Below are positions 1 through 11,200 of a stretch of DNA of 64,000 bases, piece after piece (position 1 is the stretch's first letter; every line of letters begins with the position of its first letter). Under the pieces are notes generated by a model, which ran no database searches, was not told the DNA's origin, and was given only the letters and a program-made list of their open reading frames with translations. The position numbers were made by a program, and so were the translations under genes. The stretch lies in assembly GCA_009760885.1 (NCBI GenBank), contig CM019709.1, positions 33,661,033-33,725,032 on the forward strand, read 5' to 3'. The DNA is from Achatina immaculata. Lineage: Eukaryota; Mollusca; Gastropoda; Stylommatophora; Achatinidae.

Positions 1-275
1 TTCTGTTCTATGATTTCCTGTATGTTTGCCTGTGGGTTGTTTGTTTTAAGTGATTCTAGAAGTGCCCTGCAGTCTGTGAAGAAGGCTATTTTGCGTGGTG
101 GCTGCTGGTTTTCTGATTTAAGTATTTTGAGGAGGGCTGTTGTTTCTGCCCTGTAGTTGGAGGAAATCTTTCCCGTCGCGAAGGCCTTTTTGGTTTGTCT
201 CCCATCTGTGTATCTTATGTAGACGCCCCCACTTCCATTTTTTTATTGCTCTTTCTGCAGACCCATCTGTGTAGA
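1..275 (-). pseudogene. LINE RNase H domain remnant (family G), cut by window start
   Basis: Read on the minus strand the frame gives YTDGSAE, then SSNYRAETTALLKI and FFTDCRALLESL, i.e. the first Asp, the Glu and the second Asp of a type-I RNase H fold of non-LTR retrotransposons. A one-base shift near 215-225 separates YTDGSAE from the rest. A related copy lies at 35.86-36.93 kb. Confidence 0.7.
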
Positions 276-432
276 CATGTGATCATTCAGCTGGGTTGTA
301 TTCGCTGTCAGTCAGCTTCTGGCTCAGTGTCTTCATCTGAAGTATTGTTAGGTAGTCTTTTTGTGTATGCCATGTACCTCTGTGAGGACTGTTATCTTTT
401 CACAGTGACTGTGCTCCTCCAAAATTTGGAGT

Positions 433-735
433 GATCCAAGGCACATGGGGCTTCCGCAAGGGTTTTCCACAAATGCCTGTCCTTTGTCTTTTTCTCTGCT
501 CTTGCACAAGTGAGCCCTCTATTACTTAAGATCCTCTCTGTTCTTCTTCATGTCTCCTTTGGTCTACCCTTATTCCTGTTCCCATTTGGTGTCCGTCTTA
601 GAACTACTTTTGGTAGTGTGTCGTCAGTCATCGGAAGCACATGTCCCAAACATCCCCAGTGTCTTTCCTCAGTAACAGCTGTCAGCAGCTTCATCTGCAT
701 TTCTACCAACAAGATGCTACTTCTTAACAAGGGTG
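433..735 (-). mobile_element. LINE family A 3' fragment
   Basis: Minus-strand translation contains LGHVL.MTDDTLPKVVLR and GNRNKGRPKET, the C-terminal tail of LINE family A (compare 4095-5550). It has lost the RT domain and the microsatellite tail. Confidence 0.75.
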
Positions 736-947
736 ATAAAAATTTAAAACAACAAAACTTTCATGTTTAGTGTTTAATCCACATTATTAAAAACTAAAAG
801 AAATACGCACCCATGACGTATTTATTTTCACGCACTTCACTCAAGTTGCTAGATAAATTACTGTGTATTAATAGAGCTGTTGCAGCCGTTATGTAAACTT
901 ACAGTGGTAACTAGAGAAAGTCCAGTACTATGAGGTAAATAAATATG
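736..947. other. no recognised feature
   Basis: AT-rich intron or intergenic DNA between a LINE fragment and the first TTAA MITE. I see no ORF, repeat or splice pair here. Confidence 0.5.
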
Positions 948-951
948 TTAA

Positions 952-1159
952 CTCTTTCACTTCCTAGCGACACTGACACATCTGTGTTAATCAATGCTAG
1001 GAGGCAAAGTCTAAATAAAATGAAAAGGAGCACATTTCTAACTCAACCCATATTTTGAAATTATAGAGTAACTTCCTTCCAGTTTCTTTCTGCCAGAAGT
1101 TTTTTTTTAATCAATATTTATTCCAGCAGAGCATGGAGGTTAATTCAAGAGTGAAAGAG
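952..1159. mobile_element. TTAA-flanked MITE P1 (piggyBac-like ends)
   Basis: Flanked by TTAA at 948-951 and 1160-1163, with inverted ends CTCTTTCACT... and ...AGTGAAAGAG. TTAA target duplication is the hallmark of piggyBac transposons. There is no coding sequence, so it is non-autonomous. Confidence 0.6.
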
Positions 1160-1163
1160 TTAA

Positions 1164-1399
1164 CCCTTTTCTATCCTGAATGATTTTTAGTTTGTTTACA
1201 GCTTTATTTAGCTGTTGTTTTTTTAATTGGAGGTGAAATTTCTCACTTTACTGGCATCAAAGTTAAATTTACGAGGAGATTTCATTCATGACCATGTAGC
1301 TAACTTGAATAAATTATACCTTTGCTTTGGTAAGTAATGGAATTTGTGTGTACTGTTGGGCGCCCGTCTAATGAATCTTTGACAAAGGATAGAAAAGGG
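1164..1399. mobile_element. TTAA-flanked MITE P2 (piggyBac-like ends)
   Basis: Inverted ends CCCTTTTCTATCCT... and ...AGGATAGAAAAGGG, flanked by TTAA at 1160-1163 and 1400-1403. The left TTAA is the right TTAA of the neighbouring MITE P1. No coding capacity. Confidence 0.65.
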
Positions 1400-1549
1400 T
1401 TAAATGATGTGAAAAGAAGGAACATCACAAGTTGTAGGTCTTGTTACAGGGTGAGAAAAGACAACTAATCTGATTAGAAAAACCAAGGACTGTGCAAAGT
1501 GGAGAAACTTGATCATCATTGGCTGCTGAGTTCTGTTGAGACATGAAGG

Positions 1550-1775
1550 AATTTAGATATGCATCATTTAAATATAAACTGCGAGGTGTTGGAATTAGTC
1601 ATAAATGAAAATTAGTGGATGAGATGGCCAGCATTGTAAGGTTTTTGGTCATTCTGGCAGTTGAAGCACAAGATCTTGGTGATACAAGCACACCAAGTGG
1701 AAGGTAAGATTGTGAAGATTGCACTTCCAGATGTATGTGACTCATATCCGGGGAGCTACAAAACAAAAAAATAGA
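1550..1775 (+). pseudogene. partial duplicate of TMX3 exon 2118-2295 with flanking intron
   Basis: About 220 bp match 2050-2370. They include intron sequence before the exon (GAATTTAG.TATGCATCA), the 3' part of the exon (frame open from EMASIVRFLVILAVE to STPSG) and the same gtaagattgtg donor. The acceptor, pyrimidine tract and first roughly 100 nt of the exon are missing, so it should not splice in as an exon. A SINE separates the copies. Coding changes are few, suggesting a recent event. Confidence 0.7.
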
Positions 1776-1779
1776 TATG

Positions 1780-2048
1780 TTCTGCCATGCCGTTAAGGCA
1801 TATTGGGGGATATGGCGTTAGGCTCAAATTTCCAAGACCCTCGGCACATGAAAGTATGGATTTGGTCAGTATCACGCCTGGCCACGTTTACCTTCCCAGG
1901 TTTCTCTGGTACCCATATTTAGAGCCTGGGTGACGCCGGGGCCTTTTTGGTGTGATGGCACCAGGGAAAAAAATCCCCACTGCTGGGACTTGAACCTGGT
2001 ACTACCAGGTTAGTACGGCGAGTACCTAACCACTCAGCCAGCCAGGCT
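1780..2048 (-). mobile_element. SINE family A copy 1
   Basis: On the minus strand it begins with a tRNA-like head (A-box-like TGGCTGAGTGGTTAGG, B box GGTTCAAGTCCC), followed by a conserved central domain (GTATCACGCCTGGC in + orientation) and a 3' end near 1780. It sits between the partial and the complete copy of a TMX3 exon. Confidence 0.75.
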
Positions 2049-2117
2049 GAATTTAGGTATGCATCAATGAAGTATAAACGGAGAGATGTTAATTTTTCTT
2101 CTTTTTCTTGCTGACAG

Positions 2118-2295
2118 CTTCTGATGGTTTGGCCACTCTCTCCTCGCTTGAGCAGTTCATCAGCAGGGAGAAGTGTGCCACATTCCCCAGGGCATCGGCG
2201 TCGGATGTGAATGAGGTGGCCAGCGTTGTGAGGTTTCTGGTCATTCTGGCAGTTGAACCGCAAGATCTTGGTAGCACAAGCACACCAAGTGGAAG
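2118..2295 (+). CDS. TMX3: TMX3 exon (luminal domain, block ISREKCATFP)
   Basis: The acceptor is a long pyrimidine tract ending ttgctgacag; the donor is gtaagattgtg. The reading frame is open in phase 1 at the start and ends in phase 2. It encodes about 59 residues including SLEQFISREKCATFP and VRFLVILAVE, which I match to the third thioredoxin-like, non-catalytic luminal region of TMX3. A partial copy of this exon lies 0.6 kb upstream (1550-1775). Confidence 0.85.
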
Positions 2296-5200
2296 GTAAG
2301 ATTGTGACGATTACACTTCCAGATGTATGTGACTCATATCTGAGGAGCGGCAGGACAAAAAATATAAATGTTAACACATTGACTGCCCTTACAGAGAAAT
2401 TTCATGGTGTTAACAAATATAAATTGGTATAATAATAATAATAAAAAAGTTCATATATTTGTAAAAAAAAAAAAAAAAAAAGCACGGAGTTGTGATGCAG
2501 GAGTGCAAATACCTGCAAGTGATTCATTAAGGATTTTTCAGTCCATTGTGAAGACCAGTTAGAAATCATAAAAGGAAAAGCCAGATGATGTGTAACGTTG
2601 TCTGAGGAAAAAACTAGAGTCAGCAAGATACGAGCATGAAAGCACTAGACCTTTTTACGCAAACACTGTGTGTAGTTGCTGTAGCCAGTTGTGTCAGTCA
2701 TATTTGTAGCATCAGCCGTGAATGAAGTTGATTTGTTAAAATGATACTCAACAACTTCCGTGAGTAAAAGTTAAAGGAACATTGTCATTGAATATCGGAC
2801 AATGAATGCTCTGACATCTTCTGTGTAGGATCAAAGCTCGGTGCACGTTTTCTGTAGAATTGGCAAATTAGAAGTGACAGGGGGGAAACAGTTTTATCCA
2901 CACCCTAAATGACCAATAGAAAGTGTCTCCATCAGTTTGGCCAAATCTGCCCTGCCCTCATCTTCCTTAAATAGGTAACATCCAGTTTGAAATAACTATT
3001 ATATCCCTAAGAGTTCCTCATTTGGCTTACCATAAATAAGTAACAGTTCCTCAGTTTCAAGGTTCAAAATTCAGACTCTGGCTTCGCCGCATTTGGGACA
3101 AACCATATATACTCCGCCACAAGCCGCAGCATCCATTCAAGAGTGTGTTTGCTAATAGTTCCTGTCAAGTGTCGGTTGTTTATGATCCATTTGCTTCCAC
3201 ACAGTTTGGATTTCCTGCCAGCACTTTTAATTTGTCCTAGCTCCAGAAACCTCTTCACTGTTACATTGTTCTTCCATTTCTGCTCTTCATTTTCCAGCAG
3301 TCTGTCCAATACAGCCTTAGCAGTGTCACCCTTGTCCATTCTCAGCCTGCCATTTATTTTAGCCTGTCCAGCAAGTCTGTCACTTCATTGCCATGTACAG
3401 TTCCTCAGTTTTTTTACCATAAACAAAGAATGCCCTTCTAAGAAATTTCTTGAACTTCAGAACACAAATGTGTCAGGTGCCTGTTTTAACAGTCAGACTC
3501 ATACTGCTGTGAATGAGACATCAGTTTTGTGTGACAGAGTTTTCTAAAACCACTGCAGTTATATGGTCACATTCCCTTATCAAATGTGTATGGTTATCTC
3601 AGCCATCTTCTGTTTTCAGACTGCATAAAATAGTGGAGGAGGTTGCCTTTGCCCAGAGAGAGAAGTTTCACAGGTAAGTTTTGATTAGAGTAGTTGACTG
3701 AGTCTGCTCAACAAAATGTTTGTAGAATCAGCCATGACTGTGTCTGCTCAACAAAATGTTTGTAGAATCAGTCATGACTATCTTTGCTCAACAAAATATT
3801 TGTAGAATCAGACATGACTGTGTCTGCTCAACAAAATGTTTGTAGAATCAGTCATGACTATCTTTGCTCAACAAAATATTTGTAGAATCAGACATGACTG
3901 TGTCTGCTCAACAAAATATTTGTAGAATCAGACATGACTGTGTCTGCTCAACAAAATGTTGGCAGAATCAGTGATGACTGAGTTTGCCCCAACAAAATAT
4001 CAGATTTTTTTTTTGGTTGCGCTGGCAAATATCAATTTATTCTTTCTGAGAGGTGACACCATGATGAGGACTAGAGAATGATTACTGGCCATTATCCTAT
4101 CTTAATATCTTGTCAGAAGAAACAGAAACACCAAAACAACTTTGCCAGATATTACAACAAATTTGGGATTTAGAAAAAGCCCCAGAGGAGTGGAAAACTG
4201 GTCTTATAGTAAAACTACCAAAGAAGGGTGACCTCAGAGATTGCGGGAACTGGAGAGGCATTACCCTACTGCCACTCACTAGTAAAGTATTTTGCAGAAT
4301 AATCATCAACAGAATTGTACCAACACTTGAGGAAAAACTTCGGAAAGAGCAGGCAGGATTTAGGAAAGGAAGATCATGCATAGACCATATATTTGTACTT
4401 AGACAAATATTAGAACAGGCAAATGAGTGGCATAGCACAACATATGCATTATTCATAGATTTTGAGAAAGCCTTTGACAGTGTCAACAGAGATGCACTGT
4501 GGAAAATCCTAAGATGGCATGGCCTCCCCCATAAAATAGTTAATGTAATCAAAGCCCTATACGAGGGTTTTCAGTGCAAAGTTATCTGTGGAGAACATAC
4601 CTCCAGCAGCTTTAGGGTACAAACCGGAGTGAAACAGGGATGTGTACTATCACCAACATTATTTATCTTGGCAGTAGACTGGTTAATGAAGGAGGCAACA
4701 TCAGACAAACGCAGAGGATTACAATGGACCCTTGACACAGTGCTGGAGGACCTTGACTTTGCGGACGACATTTGTCTATTATCAAGCAGTCACAAAGATA
4801 TGCAAGATAAAATAAACAAGTTAACCCAGAATGCAAACAACATAGGACTAAAGATCAATGTAGGAAAGACAAAGTTAATGAAGCAAAATGTGAACAACAG
4901 AAATGTACTCAGAGTAGATAACAAGTTAGTGGAGGAGGTCAACGAATTTGTATACCTTGGCAGCAGAGTAGTAGAAAATGGAGACAGCACAGAGGACATC
5001 AACAGCAGACTTACTAGAGCAAACCAGGCTTTTGCAATGCTACAGAATATATGGAAATCAAATAAACTAAGCATAAATATGAAATCAGGATATTTAAGAG
5101 TAATATTCTAAGTGTACTACTCTATGGAAGTGAATGCTGGAAAATCACCAAAACCATAGAAAACAAGTTGAATTCTTTCCAGACTAAATGTTTACGTAGA

Positions 5201-8200
5201 ATTAAAAAAATATTTTGGCCAAACACCATAAGAAATAACATTTTATTGGCAGAAATGCAGATGAAACCACTGACAACAATTATTGAGGAAAGACGCTGGC
5301 GATGGTTGGGACATGTGCTCCGAATGACTGACAACTCACTACCAAAAATAGCACTAAGATGGACACCACAGGGGAGCAGAAGTAAGGGTAGACCAAAAGA
5401 GACATGGAGAAGAACAACAGAAAGGATGTTGAGCAATAGAGGGCTCACCTGGGCAAGAGCAGAAAAAAAGGCGAAAGACAGGCATTTGTGGAAAACCCTT
5501 GCGGAAGCCCCATGTGCCCTGGGCACTTAAGGTTCAGAGAGAGAGAGAGAGAATATCTTGTCAGTCTCCAAGATAATAGCTTGTTACATTGCTGCAGCCA
5601 TATTAACATGGTATAAATATGACACAAGAAAATACATTTAGAATAACAATAACAGCAGGATGCATGTGCTGACATGAAACAAAATCAAAGACTGGAAGGG
5701 CAGAAGCAGTTATTTATGACACATTTTTAAGTTTAAAAAAAAAAAAAAGTGACAGTTCATACCCTTTTATGATTAAAAAGGCGTCAAATGATGTTGTGTG
5801 GGCGGGGTGGGTTCTAGTTAGTGGACTCACTTGCTAACAGAAGGTCCCTGGTTTGATTCCGCAATGACCAGCACAGGAGTCAAGCTGATTTCAAGGTCAT
5901 GGGTAGCCGAGCTTTCCTTGGGAAGACAAAGGCAGTGAGTGCAGGTGGTGCTGGCATCCATACCTCAGATACTGCAGGGGGCTAGAAGTGTGAAGGCACT
6001 AACACTTCACACCCCCTACGGCATGCAAATGGCACATAACATAATAATAAGAATAAATGATAACTCGTGTTATGTAAAAAGAAAACAAGGTGATGTACTC
6101 CAGTATAACAGCCAGTGATGCATGGTTGACTGCTTGCTGCAGGGTTGAAGAACCCTAGGTGACCACGGTACTGTTCCATCTCTCCCTTAGTGTCCCCAGT
6201 AACAGGCTCAGTCTGGATAAGGGGTCAGAGCTCACTAGTGTGCCCATTTTGGTGGAGTTTGCTGAAGAAGCACATTGATTTCCTGGTCTTTTTTAGCTTC
6301 GCACCTAATCTGGAAAAATAATTGCCATAATACCTTGAACCAATCCTGTTCTGTGGATGCAAGGTCTGGACAGTCAGTAAAGAAATAAACAGAAGACTGG
6401 AATCAGCTGAATTGTGGTTCTTAAGAAGAATGCTGAAGGTACACTGGACAGCGAGAAAATCAAACAAGGAAGTTCTGAGACACAAGAAATAAGGAAAAAG
6501 TATAGCGAAAATCAGAAAACATTTTCCAAATTTGTGGGGCATGTTTGAAGGAGAGGCGGGCTAGAGCACGTAATGGCAACAGGGAAGATCGAAGGTAGAA
6601 GAGGCAGAGGTAGACAGTGAGAGAAAAGATGTTTGATGGTTTGGTATCCTGGCAAGGGAAATGCTCAGCGACAAGCCTGTTGTATGATGCACAGGGGGAT
6701 AGAGGGTTGTGGGAGGACATGATATCCTGCACCTGTCGGCATTGGCCTTGAGAGGGAGAGGGAGATAATCCATTTCCAGTGCCCTGCCTTGACATCTTCA
6801 CTGGATCTATTGCAAAGAGCGTCTCACTCACAGTTCCAGCGAGATGGAACAAGAAGAAGAAAGAAAGACCGCGGCAGTTGTTCAGCAGTTTTCAAGGCAG
6901 CCTCCCAGCTTCCGGAGAACTCATATAAAATTGTGTGAGTCAAAATATTTGCCCTCTACTAGAAGTTTCAGTTTTGACTGAGCAGATTATTGTTAGTCTT
7001 CTGTAGGTCAGAGGAGCATCCAACATGTCCTTGTTTTCTGTCATGGCTGTGTGTGTGTTGTTTTGTTTCAGGCCTTTGGAGGAACTGGCTTCCTCATGAG
7101 GCTGAGAGGCATTTTTTTCGATGTGCTCTCTCTGATAGTGGTAAGCAAAATGAAGTCATTAAGTGTTCCATGACATGTCCGCACACAATCATTAAGTGTT
7201 CCATGACATGTCCGCACACAATCATTAAGTGTTCCATGACATGTCCGCACACAGTCATTAAGTGTTCCATGACATGTCCGCACACAATTATTGTTTCATG
7301 ACATGTCCGTACACAGTCATTAAGTGTTCCATGACATGTCCGTACACAGTCATTAAGTGTTCCATGACATGTCCGCACCCAACCATTAAGTGTTCCATGA
7401 CATGTCCACATACAACCATTAAGTGTTCCATGACATGTCTGCACACAATCATTAAGTGTTCCATGACATGTCCACATACAGCCATTAAGTGTTCCATGAC
7501 ATGTCTGCACACAATGTGTTCCATGACATGTCTGCACACAATCATTAAGTGTTCCATGACATGTCAGCACACAATCATTAAGTGTTCCATGACATATCAC
7601 AGAATCATTAAGTGTTCCATGATATATCACACAGAATTATAAGGTTTTTAAATGACATATCAGACAGAATTATAAAGTTTTAAATGCAATGTCACACAGA
7701 ATTATAAGGTTTTAATTGACATATCACACAGAATTGTAATGTTTTAAATGACATATCACATATAATTATAAAGTTTTAAATGGCATCACACAGAATTGTT
7801 AGATTTTAAATGCCATTTCATACAGAATTATAAAGTTTTAAATGACATTTCACACAGAATTATAAATTTTTAATTGACATCACACAGAATTATAAGGTTT
7901 TAAATGACATTTCACACAGAATTATACATTTTTAATTGACATCACACAGAATTATAAGGTTTTAAATGACATTTCACACATAATTTTAGTGTTAAATGAC
8001 TTATCTCACACAGCTAGCAAGAAACATTATATTTCAACAGAGCATGTGGCAGGCCTCAAGATGGCTGTTTCTTTTAATGGTTGGTTTGCCAGCGGTCATT
8101 ATCTCTATGCTCTGCTACGGCCTCTGTTGTCTGGAGGCTGCCGATGATGTACCAGAGTATGAGGAGGATGAGGAGGGGGGTGAAGAGGACAAGCTTTATG

Positions 8201-11200
8201 ATGCCCCCCCACCTCTCATAACCCAGAGACTACTGGAAGGTCAGCCGCCATTTGGTTAGTACCGGGACTGTCAGGAATGAGAACTTGACATTTTTGCAGT
8301 TCAGAATTGATCTTTCCTTTGAGAAATGTCAAGTTTTTGTGCCGTTCTTATGCTGTTATTTTGAAAGAGAAGTCTGGTTTTGGTCAGATTTATTCATTAT
8401 TTCTTTCTTTTGATCAGATATTTATTCCTTTGTTACCCAGAATAAGATGAGATATATTCCTTTGTTAACCTGAATAAGATGAGATATATTCCTTTGTTAA
8501 CCTGAATAAGATGAGATATATTCTTACCAAGAATAAGATGAGATATATTCTTACCAAGAATAAGATGAGATATATTCTTAATAAGATGAGATATATTCCT
8601 TTGTTAACATGAATAAGATGAGATATATTCTTACCAAGAATAAGATGAGATATATTCTTACCAAGAATAAGATGAGATATATTCTTAATAAGATGAGATA
8701 TATTCCTTTGTTAACATGAATAAGATGAGATATTCTTACCAAGAATAAGATGAGATATTCTTACCAAGAATAAGATGAGATATATTCTTAATAAGATGAG
8801 ATATATTCCTTTGTTAACATGAATAAGATGAGATATATTCTTACCAAGAATAAGATGAGATATATTCCTTTGTTAACATGAATAAGATGAGATATTCTTA
8901 CCAAGAATAAGATGAGATATATTCTTACCAAGAATAAGATGAGATATATTCTTAATAAGATGAGATATATTCCTTTGTTAACATGAATAAGATGAGATAT
9001 TTATTCTTTGCTACCCTGACTTAGATCATATATTTATTCTTTGTTACCCTGGCTTAGATCATATATTTATTCTTTGCTACCCTGGCTTAGGTCAGATATT
9101 TATTCTTTGCTACTCTGACTTAGATCATATATTTATTCTTTGTTACCCTGGCTTAGATCATATATTTATTCTTTGCTACCCTGACTTAGATCAGATATTT
9201 ATTCTTTGCTACCCTGGCTTAGGTTAGATATTTATTCTTTGCTACCCTGGCTTAGGTCAGATATTTATTCTTTGCTACCCTGGCTTAGGTCATATATTTA
9301 TTCTTTGCTACCCTGACTTAGATCAGATATTTATTATTTGTTACCCTGACTTAGATCAGATATTTATTCTTTGTTACCCTGGCTTAGATCAGATATTTAT
9401 TCTTTGTTACCTTGACTTTCTTATGACTTATTTTTTAATCATCTGTTTACTCCTAGAAGTTTATGTTGTTGCTAAATGATCTCATATGGATTACCACTCC
9501 CTAGTGTTAACTGACTGCTCATTCTCTGAGAGAGTAGCTTTGCTCCATAGCAAATTTCCTCATCTCATATATGAAAGAGTGAGAATTTCTCATATCAGTG
9601 TCATTTGTTATCTCAGTGCTTGTTGTAAGTGGTAGGTTGTCATTATTGCCTGTCGTCAGTCATGTGTTATCAGTGCTTGGTGTCAGTCATATGTTATTAT
9701 CACTGGTCATAATGTGATAAAGTATTTGATATGACTTATGTTATTGTCAGTACTTGAAATCAGTCATATGTTATTATCAGTGGCTGTGATTATTCTTGCA
9801 TTATAAGTGTTTGATATCAGTCATATGTTAATATCAGTGCTTGTCATCAGTTATGTATTCTCAGTGCTTGAAATCAGTCATATGTTATTATCAGTGCCTG
9901 CCGTCATCATCATCATGTGCCCTCTTCAGAATGAAGGTTGGAGGGTAATGAATCTCCAGTTCTCTCACTCCCTTGCCTTAGTGGTGCACTCACTCTGGCT
10001 GTGTCCTGTCCATTCTGGTATGTTATCTTCCCATCTACATCTCTGTCTTCCTATTTCTCCTTTTTTTCCTTCCACCTTTCCTTCTAGTATGGTCTTCAGT
10101 ATGTTGTTATGTCTTTTGATATAGCCAAAGTATTTTGTTTTCTTCATCTTTATTTTTTTGAGAATTTCACATTGTACCTGGATCTGTTCTAAAACTTGTG
10201 CATTTGTTCTTTTCATTCTCCATGTTATGTGACCTAGTTTTCTATAGAACCACATTTCTGCTGCATTAATCTTTCTCTTGCCTGCCATCAGTCATATGTT
10301 ATTATCAGTGTCTGCCATCAGTCATATGTTATTATCAGTGTCTGCCATCAGTCATATGTTATTATCAGTGTCTGCCATCAGTCATATGTTATTATCAATG
10401 GCTGTGATTATTCTTGCATTATAAGTGTTTGATATCAGTCATATGTTAATATCAGTGCTTGTCATCAGTTATGTATTCTCAGTGCTTGAAATCAGTCATA
10501 TGTTATTATCAGTGCCTGCCGTCATCATCATCATGTGCCCTCTTCAGAATGAAGGTTGGAGGGTAATGAATCTCCAGTTCTCTCACTCCCTTGCCTTAGT
10601 GGTGCACTCACTCTGGCTGTGTCCTGTCCATTCTGGTATGTTATCTTCCGACCTACATCTCTGTCTTCCTATTTCTCCGTTTTTTTCCTTCCACCTTTCC
10701 TTCTAGTATGGTCTTCAGTATGTTGTTATGTCTTTTGATATAGCCAAAGTATTTTGTTTTCTCCATCCTTATTTTTTTGAGAAGTTCATATTGTACCTGG
10801 ATCTGTTCTAAAACTTGTGCATTTGTTCTTTTCATTCTCCATGTTATATGACCTAGTTTTCTATAGAACCACATTTCTGCTGCATTAATCTTTCTCTTGC
10901 CTGCCATCAGTCATATGTTATTATCAGTGTCTGCCATCAGTCATATGTTATTATCAGTGTCTGCCATCAGTCATATGTTATTATCAGTGTCTGCCATCAG
11001 TCATATGTTATTATCAATGGTTGCCATCAGTGATGTGTTATCCTTGCATTACAACCCCGCATTTTGGGCATGGATGCTTAATTAGCTTTCACTAGACCTG
11101 CCTGTCCTGTGTTCTTTCACCTGTGCTCTTTCACCTGTGCTCTTTCACCTGTGCTCTTTCACCTGTGTTCTTTCACCTGTGCTCTTTCACCTGTGCTCTT

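Larger units (their letters stand above)
9590..11065. repeat. composite tandem duplication (618-bp offset): 30-bp minisatellite plus LINE fragment
   Basis: Two nearly identical segments (about 9790-10407 and 10408-11020, offset 618 bp), each made of degenerate units around CAGTCATATGTTATTATCAG (30-bp period) and one internal LINE family L fragment. Minor repeats continue to 11065. A diverged trace of the same minisatellite occurs at 19060-19190. Confidence 0.85.

Noticed and set aside
1965..2048. tRNA gene (and similar at 5820, 14920, 26215, 51025, 63915)
   Set aside because: A and B boxes are present but the sequences do not fold as complete cloverleafs and are joined to SINE bodies.
7156..7635. 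CRISPR-like regular repeats
   Set aside because: Direct tandem units without unique spacers, in an animal gene intron; a minisatellite.
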